Shown in pieces: positions 9,746-17,393 of a stretch of DNA of 64,000 nucleotides. A program made the position numbers and the translations under genes. Origin of the DNA: Bacillus sp. PK3_68 (GTDB lineage Bacteria; Bacillota; Bacilli; Bacillales; Domibacillaceae); NCBI RefSeq assembly GCF_003600835.1, contig NZ_NQYC01000001.1, positions 2,188,001 through 2,252,000 on the forward strand. The letters run 5' to 3'. The notes under the pieces are model-generated. The model was not told the origin of the DNA and made no database searches. It worked only from the letters and a program-made list of their open reading frames with translations. Each line of letters opens with the position of its first letter. The first letter of the stretch is position 1.

Positions 9746-10027
9746 TTACTTTCCTCTGAAGGCATTTGTGATAAGAACAAGCGCGGTAATCCAGTGCATG
9801 ATCATCCCTACAAATGGAATCCAGCCAATAACAGAAGTAATAATACCGAGAATGCTACCTGTTAAACTTCTGCCGGCATTTAAGGCAATAAGTAAAGTGA
9901 TGATATGCAGGATGGCCATGAAACCGAGCGGCGCCCAGGCATGTCCCATAATAAAAAAACCACCGATAACAGGAATGCCCAGAAAGGCTTCCATGCCGCC
10001 CGTTACCCATTTCATTGCATTCGTCAT
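9746..10027 (-). CDS. Small membrane protein, unknown function
   Basis: 93 residues with about three hydrophobic segments (GIPVIGGFFIMGHAWAPLGF, ILHIITLLIALNAG, ITSVIGWIPFVGMIMHWITA). GGGGAG precedes the ATG by about six bases. No family is recognised with confidence. It lies upstream of the aco operon on the same strand but is separated from it by a hairpin and the sigma-54 promoter, so it is probably an independent unit. Confidence 0.7.
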   Translation of the reverse strand: MTNAMKWVTGGMEAFLGIPVIGGFFIMGHAWAPLGFMAILHIITLLIALNAGRSLTGSILGIITSVIGWIPFVGMIMHWITALVLITNAFRGK

Positions 10028-10346
10028 ATATGTCTCCCCTTTTTACGATTGCTTATAATTTACTTACGAATGATCAGGAAAAAAGTTTCACAGCAAATTA
10101 GCTTTTTGACAAAATCAGCAAAAGAGAGAAAACTTCTTTAAAGCCGAATGCTCAGTAAGATAACAACGAAAGCTGGTTTTGTAAATATCGACCAAGATAA
10201 GCAGGCTCACTTCTCTGCTCGACTCTTTTTATATGAAGAAAAAATTTAAATACTGCGGATATGAAAGCATGCTGTCTTGGAAAGTCTCTTCTCAATCAAT
10301 TTTTTCACTTATACTGATATATATACATACAAAGGAGAGAGCAAGA
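10028..10346. other. Divergent intergenic region
   Basis: About 320 bases between the divergently oriented membrane gene and the epimerase gene. It presumably holds both promoters, but I see no clear paired -35/-10 and no riboswitch fold. AAAGGAGAGAG lies just before the epimerase ATG. Confidence 0.4.
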
Positions 10347-11455
10347 ATGAATATTACAAAAGCAGAAATTTTCGGCATTCATTTGCCGCTAAAAACACCT
10401 TTCATTATTTCTTACGCTACCTTTCACCATATGCCGTCTATCATTGTTAAATTAGAAACTGATAATGGGCTCATCGGCTGGGGTGAAGCAGTGCCCGATG
10501 AACATGTAACGGGCGAAAGCTTTTACAGCTGCATTGAAATTCTGCGCCATGTTCTTTTGCCAGTGGTGCTGGGGAACATCCCTTCCAAATCGAGCATATC
10601 CATCATAAGATGAATCAAGCGATCACGGCCAACCCGGCTGCAAAAGCAGCAATTGACATTGCTTGCTACGATTTAATGGGTAAGGCGGCTGGATTACCTG
10701 TGTACGATTTGCTCGGCGGAAAAAGTCATAAAAAATTGACTTATCCAAAAGTATTAAGTATCGAAGAGCCGGAAGTAATGGCAGACAAAGCGCGGGCAGC
10801 CATTGAAGCCGGTTTTCAATCATTAAAGCTGAAAGTCGGCATGGATAGACAAATGGATGTTAAGCGAATTCAGGCAGTCCGAGAAGCAGTCGGATGGAAC
10901 ATTCCAATCCGGGTAGATGTCAATCAAGGTTGGCATACGTATGCGGTGGCTATTCAGGCGATGAAGCAGCTTGAGCCTTTGCAGCTTGCCTGGATTGAAC
11001 AGCCGATCCGTCTCGGCGACATTGAGGGGCTAGCACATATCAAGCGGCAATGCACCATTCCACTCATGGCGGATGAATCTATTCAAAATGGCGAACAACT
11101 AATAGAGATGATTAAAAAAGACGCCGTTGATAAGATTAATATCAAACTAATGAAATGCGGCGGCATCTTTCCAGCGGTCCACATAGCAAAAGCGGCTGAA
11201 TACGCTGGAATTGACTGCCAAATCGGCTCCATGGTCGAATCATCGATTGGATCAGCAGCCGGCTACCACGCTGCGATTTCAAGAAAAAATATTACAAGTA
11301 CAGAATTAACTGGCCCGCTGCTATTTAGCAAGGACATTGGCGACCTCACGTACGAAGTGCCTTTTGTTCACCTGAACAATAAACCAGGCCTTGGACTTGT
11401 GATCAATGAATCTGCATTAGAAGAATTAACCGTCTCTCGAGCGACAATAAAATAA
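10347..11455 (+). pseudogene. Dipeptide epimerase, enolase superfamily (frameshifted)
   Basis: The superfamily shows an N-terminal capping domain (GLIGWGEAVPDEHVTGES) and a barrel with LKLKVGMD (catalytic KxK), the metal ligands VDVNQGW, WIEQP and MADESI, and the second catalytic lysine in INIKLMKCGG, followed by IGSMVESSIGSAAG. This set fits L-Ala-D/L-Glu-type dipeptide epimerases (YkfB relatives). The 5' frame stops at 10613 and the rest is open from before 10610. One added T or C at 10579-10586 restores PFQIEHIHHKMNQAI and a 369-residue protein of normal length. The start ATG at 10347 follows AAAGGAGAG. An M20 peptidase gene follows 16 bp later, suggesting joint use of muropeptides or other dipeptides. 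Confidence 0.85.
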
Positions 11456-11471
11456 GAAAGGAGGAGCATTT

Positions 11472-12575
11472 GTGAAAAAGACAGACAGCCAGTTGATGAA
11501 TATTTTTCAGCATCTGCATACACACCCGGAAATCAGCTGGAAAGAAACAGAAACAACGGCGTATATCACCGAATTGCTAAAGAAAGAAGGAATCTTTGTC
11601 TCCCTGTTTGACGATTGTACGGGCTTGATTGCTGAAATCGGAAACGGAAAACCCATCGTTGCCGTCCGTGCAGATATAGATGCGCTCTGGCAGGAAGTTG
11701 ATGGTATCTTCCAGGCGAATCATTCATGCGGCCATGACGCTCATATGTCTATCGTTATCGGCGCCATTCTGCAATTAAAAAATCAAGTAACAAACGGCAC
11801 AGTCCGCTTTATTTTTCAGCCTGCCGAAGAAACCGGCAGCGGCGCCTTAAAAATGGTTGAAAAGGGCATTGTTGATGATGTGGATTATTTGTTTGGCATC
11901 CATTTACGTCCTATTGAAGAACTGCCCTTCGGCAAAGTCACCCCTTCTGTTCATCATGGCGCCGTCACTTTTTTAACCGGAAAAATAATAGGAGATGATG
12001 CACACGGTGCTCGACCTCATCAGGGAACAAATGCAATTGACATTATTTCTGTTATAAATGAACAGCTAAAGTTAGTTCATTTCTCCCCTTTTGAACCGTA
12101 TTCTGTCAAAATGACCTATGTGGAAGCCGGAGGCCAAAGCTTGAATATTATTCCTGGCACTGCGAAATTTGGGCTTGATGTGCGCGCTCAGAAAAACTCA
12201 GTCTTGTTGGACATGCAGAAAATAATTGAAAAGAAAATTCATCAGTTAAGCCATCTTTTCGAGGTGAAAATTGAGACAGAGTGGCTCGACTTTACCCCGG
12301 GAGCAGAAGTAGACACAGAAGCGGAAGAATTGCTTCGTCAAAGCATTCTTGACTATGGAGGCCGGGAAATGCTGGCAGATCCACTTATCACATCGGGAAG
12401 TGATGATTTTCATTTTTACACCATTAAGCGCCCAAAGATAAAAGCATCTATGATGGGAATTGGAGCTGACTTAAAGCCCGGGCTGCACCATCCCAAAATG
12501 TCCTTTGACCCGCGTGCCATTCAAATTGGCGCCGATATACTAGCCAGTGCTGTTTTAAATGCGTTAAAAAAATAA
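11472..12575 (+). CDS. M20 family amidohydrolase (AmhX/HipO-like)
   Basis: 367 residues from a GTG start with AAAGGAGGAG upstream. Zinc-ligand motifs of the M20D family are present: SCGHDAHMS (about 85-93), QPAEETGSGA (about 118-127), IGDDAHGARPHQG at the dimerisation domain and a late His in GLHHPKM. The family hydrolyses N-acyl or amide bonds of amino-acid derivatives; AmhX of B. subtilis is a similar protein. It is the second gene of a pair with the dipeptide epimerase, so dipeptide or N-acyl amino acid salvage is the likely role; the exact substrate cannot be read from sequence. Confidence 0.85.
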   Translation: MKKTDSQLMNIFQHLHTHPEISWKETETTAYITELLKKEGIFVSLFDDCTGLIAEIGNGKPIVAVRADIDALWQEVDGIFQANHSCGHDAHMSIVIGAILQLKNQVTNGTVRFIFQPAEETGSGALKMVEKGIVDDVDYLFGIHLRPIEELPFGKVTPSVHHGAVTFLTGKIIGDDAHGARPHQGTNAIDIISVINEQLKLVHFSPFEPYSVKMTYVEAGGQSLNIIPGTAKFGLDVRAQKNSVLLDMQKIIEKKIHQLSHLFEVKIETEWLDFTPGAEVDTEAEELLRQSILDYGGREMLADPLITSGSDDFHFYTIKRPKIKASMMGIGADLKPGLHHPKMSFDPRAIQIGADILASAVLNALKK

Positions 12576-12583
12576 ACAAAAAA

Positions 12584-12620
12584 GCCGGCTGCTAAAAGTA
12601 TTTAGCAGCCGGCCCTTTTC
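12584..12620. terminator. Bidirectional terminator
   Basis: GCCGGCTGCTAAA / TTTAGCAGCCGGC hairpin with T-rich flanks, between the convergent amidohydrolase and LysM-3D genes. Confidence 0.85.
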
Positions 12621-12688
12621 TTTTATACCCGATCGGCTTTCTAGCTCAGGAAAATTATTTATTCAAGCTCGGTTGGATGGATCTTTTT

Positions 12689-13453
12689 TTAATTTAGGAT
12701 TGTTACATTTACTGTACGGCGGCCCCAGTTAACAGCTTGAGACTCTGTTGGCACATGGATATCGATGCGATTTCCTTTAATCGCTCCGCCAGTATCACCA
12801 GCGACAGCTGTACCGTATCCTTCAACATGTACTTTTGATCCTAGCGGGATTACGTTAGGGTCAACCGCAATGACTTTTGCATTTGGATTCGCATTTAAGT
12901 TAATGCCTGTTGCTGTAACGCCTGAGCAGCCAGCACATTTTGCTGTATAGGCTGTGGCTGAAACAGAAATAGTTTTACCGCTTTGTGGTGCTTGTTGAGC
13001 CGCTGCCGGCTCTGCAGCTGCTTTAGTTGCTGCTGGTCTAGAAGTCGATACTCCTTTTACCTGTCCGGAAAGAGAAAGTTTGTCACCTGCATAAATTCTA
13101 TCAGAGGACAAGCCATTGATCGCTTTTAAAGATTGTACAGATAGTCCATTTCTAGAAGCGATTTTGGCTAGTGTGTCTCCAGGTTGAACAGTGTATGTAC
13201 CGTTTCCATTGGACGCTGCAGAAGCTTTTGGAGCAGCGCTGCCGCCTACTTCCAATCTTTGATTAGGAAAAATTAAATCAGATGATAAGTTATTAGAAGA
13301 TTTTAATTGTTGAACAGTTGTATTATTTTTTTGAGAAATGCCCCATAATGTATCTCCATTTTTTACTGTATATGTTTGTGCTGATGCAGCTGTTCCGAAA
13401 AGACCTCCGCCGATCACTGTAGTAGCTGCAAGTGCGATAATTTGTTTTTTCAT
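12689..13453 (-). CDS. Secreted LysM-LysM-3D protein (YocH-like)
   Basis: 254 residues from the ATG at 13453, chosen because AGGAGG lies ten bases upstream and a signal peptide (MKKQIIALAATTVIGGGLFG) begins there; the frame extends further upstream without support. Two LysM domains (TYTVKNGDTLWGISQ, about 27-70; TYTVQPGDTLAKIAS, about 82-125) bind peptidoglycan. A Pro/Ala-rich linker leads to a 3D domain (about 165-254) whose aspartates lie in VIAVDPNVIPLG, AGDTGGAIKGNRID. Such proteins are thought to be cell-wall lytic enzymes related to YocH of B. subtilis. A second, shorter paralogue follows upstream at 13963-14520. Confidence 0.9.
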   Translation of the reverse strand: MKKQIIALAATTVIGGGLFGTAASAQTYTVKNGDTLWGISQKNNTTVQQLKSSNNLSSDLIFPNQRLEVGGSAAPKASAASNGNGTYTVQPGDTLAKIASRNGLSVQSLKAINGLSSDRIYAGDKLSLSGQVKGVSTSRPAATKAAAEPAAAQQAPQSGKTISVSATAYTAKCAGCSGVTATGINLNANPNAKVIAVDPNVIPLGSKVHVEGYGTAVAGDTGGAIKGNRIDIHVPTESQAVNWGRRTVNVTILN

Positions 13454-13912
13454 GATAGAAAAACCTCCTGATTGTTCTAGCACGCGGTAACTTCCCAGTT
13501 TAGGTTTCCAATTAAAAGGGAAAATAAGAAACAACCGCCTGCAAGAAGCTTTTTTAAAAAGTAAAGTGTCCAGTGGCACTACTAATGGCAATAAACAATT
13601 TTTATTTATATAAACAGTTCGGTCAATCACCCGATGACCCGCTGACGAAATTCATTGTATCACGCCAAAGCATGTAATGATTTTAAGAAGCCATTACGCT
13701 TTCCCGCTTTATATAACGTTCTTGTTACAAAAAGATACTTTATGCATACTTGTAACTTCGATGAAATAAATAAGACAATTCCTGCAAGCCCTAGAACATG
13801 TTTTTTCTCTTGTTGGATAAAATCACTGTGGTATTTGGTTGTTGATTTTCGCTTCAGGCGGACCTTTCCGCTCTAATCAGCTATTGAACAAACAACCTTC
13901 AACAGGCCTTAG
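13454..13912. other. Leader/promoter region of the LysM-3D gene
   Basis: About 460 bases without a convincing gene. On the minus strand a hairpin (GGTCATCGGGTGATTGACC region, about 13621-13639) and several A/T-rich promoter-like segments lie 120-200 bases before the LysM-3D start, giving a long leader. I looked for the c-di-AMP (ydaO) riboswitch that often precedes such genes and could not match its conserved parts. Confidence 0.35.
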
Positions 13913-13950
13913 ATAAAAAAAAGAAACCCATAAAGTGGATTTCTTTTTTT
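13913..13950. terminator. Terminator after the LysM-3D gene
   Basis: AGAAACCCA / TGGATTTCT hairpin with A and T tracts on both sides, just past the stop of the gene at 13963. Confidence 0.75.
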
Positions 13951-13962
13951 CTTACAATCTAT

Positions 13963-14520
13963 TTATTTCAAAATCTGTACTTTTACTGTCCGTACTCCCC
14001 AACGCTTTGCTTGTGTTTTATTCGGAACATGAACGTCGATTTTGTTTCCTTTAATGGCGCCGCCTTTATCACCAGCAACGGCTTGGCCGTATCCCTCTAC
14101 GTATACTTTCGTCCCAAGCGGGATAACTTTTGGATCGACGGCAATGACTTTTGCATTTGGGTTTTTCTTTAAGTTAATGCCTGTTGCTGTAACACCTGAA
14201 CAGCCTTTGCATGAAGCCGTATAAGCTGTTGATCTCACAGTCAGTACCTTGGCGGCTTTGACGGCCTGTGGTTTGCTTGCTGCCGGCTTAGCGTCAGCTT
14301 TCTTAGTTGTATTTTGAAGGACCAATTTTTGGCCAACTTTGATGTTTTCTGATTTTAAATTGTTCCATTGTTTTAATTGATTAACAGTCGTCTTATACTC
14401 TCGTGCAATGCTCCATAAGGTATCTCCTCTTTGTACTGTGTGACTCACTGAAGCTGCTTCTACAGCAGACGTGCTGAATAGTACGCAAGCAAGAACCAAA
14501 GACATAATAGCTTTTCTCAC
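13963..14520 (-). CDS. Secreted LysM-3D protein, paralogue of the neighbour
   Basis: 185 residues from a GTG start (AAGGGGG about eight bases upstream). A signal peptide (MRKAIMSLVLACVLFSTSAV), one LysM (SHTVQRGDTLWSIAREYKTT, about 27-70) and a C-terminal 3D domain (about 95-185) with VIAVDPKVIPLG and AGDKGGAIKGNKID are visible. The last 85-90 residues are nearly the same as in the gene at 12689-13453, and both genes face the same way, so this is a tandem duplication in which one copy has a single LysM. It likely acts in cell-wall turnover. Confidence 0.9.
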   Translation of the reverse strand: MRKAIMSLVLACVLFSTSAVEAASVSHTVQRGDTLWSIAREYKTTVNQLKQWNNLKSENIKVGQKLVLQNTTKKADAKPAASKPQAVKAAKVLTVRSTAYTASCKGCSGVTATGINLKKNPNAKVIAVDPKVIPLGTKVYVEGYGQAVAGDKGGAIKGNKIDVHVPNKTQAKRWGVRTVKVQILK

Positions 14521-14912
14521 GAATGAAAGACCCCCTTGTTTTTCTGTAACATGTGCCTCATTCTATCATGGAATTATAACGAGACTATTACACTAGCATG
14601 TTTGTTTCTTTACACGCACATTTCAAACGTTATAATTTTCTGATACATTTTCCTTTTCGCAAAAATCGCCATTAACCTCTATCTATTAAGCTTTTTGTCA
14701 TATTTCAGCTAAAAAAGCAGCTGCTTAATCTATCACTATTTTAAAAGCCACTGTTTTATTTGTTACATTATTCTACATTTCCCCTCCATCATTGCCCCTT
14801 CAAAATAACTCGCTTTTTATCAAATTCTGTTAGATTATATTGGTATGAACAGAGGGAGTTGTATATAATAAAAAAAGATGTCAATTTACATTACTTCATT
14901 GGAGGATTTTAG
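14521..14912. other. Divergent intergenic region
   Basis: About 390 bases of A/T-rich sequence. On the minus strand GTTATAAT near 14573 may be a -10 element for the LysM-3D gene. On the plus strand TTGGAGGATTTTAG forms the ribosome-binding site of the next gene. No RNA element is recognised. Confidence 0.35.
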
Positions 14913-15575
14913 ATGATTTATCGTGTGCAGCTAATTAAAGGGCTGTTTCGTCCGAGTGATCGTTTCTATCAGCTGGACCATGCGGAACAAATGAAAGGAT
15001 TATGGAGCCGCATTTCTTTATTAATCATCATCAGTACAGCCTTGTACTTTTTAAGCGGCCTGTTGGGCATTCAATCTGAATCAGTCTCTGCCTATTTGGC
15101 GGACACGAACAACGCGGAAATCCAGGGACAGAAAATGTGGTTCACTATTGGAAGTACCATTTGGGGCTTTCTTTATCCACTAATTATCTTGTTCTTGCCT
15201 GCGCTTTTATTTTGGACTTTTTTAGAAGTAGATTTTCGTAAGTTACTTGTCTTGCAATCATTTGTCTATGTCATTTATTTAATTGAGTTTTGCTTATTAA
15301 TTCTATTAAATATCACGCTTGCTATTCCGAGAGATTCTTCTCCTTTTTCACTCGGCGTACTCGCTCAATATGCATCAAAAAACGAGTTAATAACAAGCTT
15401 TTTTAGCTTTATTACTCTGTTTCAAATCTGGGCCATCAGCCTGCAATATAAGTTTTTAAAACAAAGTTCAGAGAAAAGCCCGCGTTTTGTTCTTTTACTG
15501 ATTTTAGCAGTTACCTTTGCAATCTGGCTTTTTTCTACTTTGTTCACTTCCATCCATGTTGACCGCTTATTTTAA
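14913..15575 (+). CDS. YIP1-like membrane protein (YknW-like)
   Basis: 220 residues with about five transmembrane segments (SLLIIISTALYFLSGLLGI; FLYPLIILFLPALLFWTFL; FVYVIYLIEFCLLILLNITL; LITSFFSFITLFQIWAIS; FVLLLILAVTFAIWLFSTLF). The arrangement and the position before a membrane-fusion-type adaptor resemble YknW, which precedes yknX in the B. subtilis yknWXYZ toxin-resistance exporter. The start is supported by GGAGG eight bases upstream. The ABC subunits YknY and YknZ are missing downstream; sequence identity to YknW was not tested. Confidence 0.65.
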   Translation: MIYRVQLIKGLFRPSDRFYQLDHAEQMKGLWSRISLLIIISTALYFLSGLLGIQSESVSAYLADTNNAEIQGQKMWFTIGSTIWGFLYPLIILFLPALLFWTFLEVDFRKLLVLQSFVYVIYLIEFCLLILLNITLAIPRDSSPFSLGVLAQYASKNELITSFFSFITLFQIWAISLQYKFLKQSSEKSPRFVLLLILAVTFAIWLFSTLFTSIHVDRLF

Positions 15576-15598
15576 GAGAGAAGGAGGCGGCGGGGCAT

Positions 15599-16846
15599 AT
15601 GAAAAGAATAAAGAAATCCGTCTGGCTGACAGCAAGTGTGCTGATCATTGCCGGCAACTTGTATTTAACCTTTAAAGAAGACAGCAAAGCTGACCGGTCA
15701 CAATGGCTGACAGAATGGAATCAATCGGCAAAAGATGACGTGGTTGAATCCTTCCAAACAACAGGTGTGATCATTCCAGCAGATGAATATCCGATTTATT
15801 TCGATAAAAATGAAGGAACATTTTTAAGGTTCCTCGTAGAAAAAGGCCAACAGGTCGATGCAGGCACACCGCTATTTGAATATTCATCATCCAAACTTGA
15901 GCAAGAAATAGAAGAATTAGAGGCAGAAAAGAAACAAACAGAGAAGCAAGTTCAATTAATTGATGGACAAATATCTAAATTGAATACGATTTTAGATAAG
16001 ATAGAAAGGGAAGAAAGGGCAGCAGATGATAAGAAAGATGACGAGAAAGACGATAAGAAAGACAGTGCTGCCAAAGTAACCGTTGAAAAAGACATTATTG
16101 ATCAAGAAACAGAAAAACTGAAATTAGAAGAAGAAATTCGTAAATATGATTCCTTAATTTCACAGACTGAATCTAAAAAGAACAACTTAGTCGTCAAAAG
16201 TGAAAAAGAAGGCGTTGTTAAAAATCTAAATGCTCGTCTCGATAATCCGATTATCACTATCCGCTCTCCCGAAGCGGCTGTTCAAGGTGTCTTTGACGAA
16301 CAGCAAATGAATAAAGTAAAGGAAGGATTAATGATCCATGCCTCTGTCGATCCCCTTCCAGTTACCTTTCAAGGTGAAATTTCAAGCATCGAAAAGTTTC
16401 CAGAGCAGGAACCGTCTGTGAAAAGAAAGAGCTTATATCCATTCACCGCTCAGCTTGATAAAAGCAATATGAAAGAAGCGGCTGATCAGCTGTTGCCGGG
16501 TATGAAAGCAAATGTTACAGTCGTCACAAAGGAAGCTTTACAAGCTGTAACCGTCCCTGCTTCTACCTTGATGAAAACCGGCAATCACTCTTATGTATTT
16601 GTCTTAAATACAAAAGGGCAAATTGAAAAAAGAGCCGTGCAAAAAGGGCTTCTTGTGGACGGCCTTCAAGAAATTAAGAGCGGCTTAAAAGCTGGCGAAA
16701 AGGTTGTAGCCCATCCCGAGAAACTCATCGCTAAGCAAGATCGTTTTATTACGCCGGCCGATTATACAGCCATACAGAAGAAACAGCTAGAGCAACTAAC
16801 AAAAACCGAACGATTGAAATTTATGTTAATGGGTGTATTGTCATAA
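15599..16846 (+). CDS. Membrane-fusion-type adaptor protein (YknX/MacA-like)
   Basis: 415 residues. An N-terminal membrane anchor (VWLTASVLIIAGNLYLTF) is followed by a lipoyl-like segment (about 55-90), a long coiled-coil hairpin (about 95-205, rich in Glu and Lys and interrupted by a highly charged DDKKDDEKDDKKD loop), and a beta-barrel with VVKSEKEGVV and an end rich in VPASTLMKTGNHSYVFVL. This is the HlyD/MacA/YknX architecture, an extracellular adaptor for export pumps. It sits 23 bp after the YIP1-like gene with an AAGGAGG site, hence one operon, and is followed by a terminator, so no pump subunit is encoded next to it. Confidence 0.8.
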   Translation: MKRIKKSVWLTASVLIIAGNLYLTFKEDSKADRSQWLTEWNQSAKDDVVESFQTTGVIIPADEYPIYFDKNEGTFLRFLVEKGQQVDAGTPLFEYSSSKLEQEIEELEAEKKQTEKQVQLIDGQISKLNTILDKIEREERAADDKKDDEKDDKKDSAAKVTVEKDIIDQETEKLKLEEEIRKYDSLISQTESKKNNLVVKSEKEGVVKNLNARLDNPIITIRSPEAAVQGVFDEQQMNKVKEGLMIHASVDPLPVTFQGEISSIEKFPEQEPSVKRKSLYPFTAQLDKSNMKEAADQLLPGMKANVTVVTKEALQAVTVPASTLMKTGNHSYVFVLNTKGQIEKRAVQKGLLVDGLQEIKSGLKAGEKVVAHPEKLIAKQDRFITPADYTAIQKKQLEQLTKTERLKFMLMGVLS

Positions 16847-16856
16847 CTTTATTTAA

Positions 16857-16884
16857 CAGAGCGAAATTTCGCTCTGTTTTTTTA
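16857..16884 (+). terminator. Terminator after the adaptor gene
   Basis: CAGAGCGAAATTTCGCTCTG hairpin followed by T7. Confidence 0.9.
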
Positions 16885-16995
16885 TTTCTACTGGTAATCT
16901 GTCAAACTATCAATAGCAGAAAAAAGACTGGAGATTAACAGGAAAACGGTATTCATTATTAAGGCGTCTCCCTGCATTGGTCACGTCCCTATGCC

Positions 16996-17033
16996 AAGCA
17001 GACCCTTCTCCTCTAGAAGAAAAGGGTCTGCTT
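16996..17033. repeat. Strong inverted repeat, role unknown
   Basis: Arms AAGCAGACCCTT and AAGGGTCTGCTT pair perfectly around a 14-base loop. No T run follows on either strand. It lies within a gap of about 500 bases (16885-17393) between the adaptor gene and the convergent subtilase, which otherwise shows only the short open frame at 17139-17291. Confidence 0.5.
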
Positions 17034-17138
17034 GCCAATAAAATACAGGCCGCTTATTAGGCTTATCCCCGCTAATGAATCGACTCCCTACTCGGGGCTA
17101 TTGGAATTCATTCATAAGAAGATGTAAATCCCCATAGC

Positions 17139-17291
17139 CTAGATAACATTTTCAAAAGAGGCCACACTCCCATCTGAAAATACTATCTTGACTTCTTGTA
17201 CCAAAATTACCTTTGATTTTCTTGAGTAATAACCTGCTGCGAAGCCGGCCTGGCCGACCCCGATTACATTACCATTATAATGGCTCTCCAA
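17139..17291 (-). CDS. Possible small ORF or gene remnant
   Basis: A reverse-strand frame of 50 codons from a TTG reads like a folded protein, with alternating hydrophobic strands (GNVIGVGQAGFAAGYYSR, KVILVQEVKIVFSDGSVA). There is no convincing ribosome-binding site and a stop precedes it closely, so it may be the end of a broken gene. No family is recognised. Confidence 0.3.
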   Translation of the reverse strand: MESHYNGNVIGVGQAGFAAGYYSRKSKVILVQEVKIVFSDGSVASFENVI

Positions 17292-17393
17292 AAGTTAAAA
17301 TTAAATAAGTGAATGGATGAAGACCTATAAAAAAAAACACAAAGCAGCTTATCAATCGAACCGCTTTGTGTTTTTCCTCTACTCAAGTCTTTC

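Noticed and set aside
13454-13700. Possible c-di-AMP (ydaO) riboswitch in the LysM-3D leader
   Set aside because: The gene type and long leader fit, but none of the conserved ydaO blocks could be found; only a simple hairpin is present.
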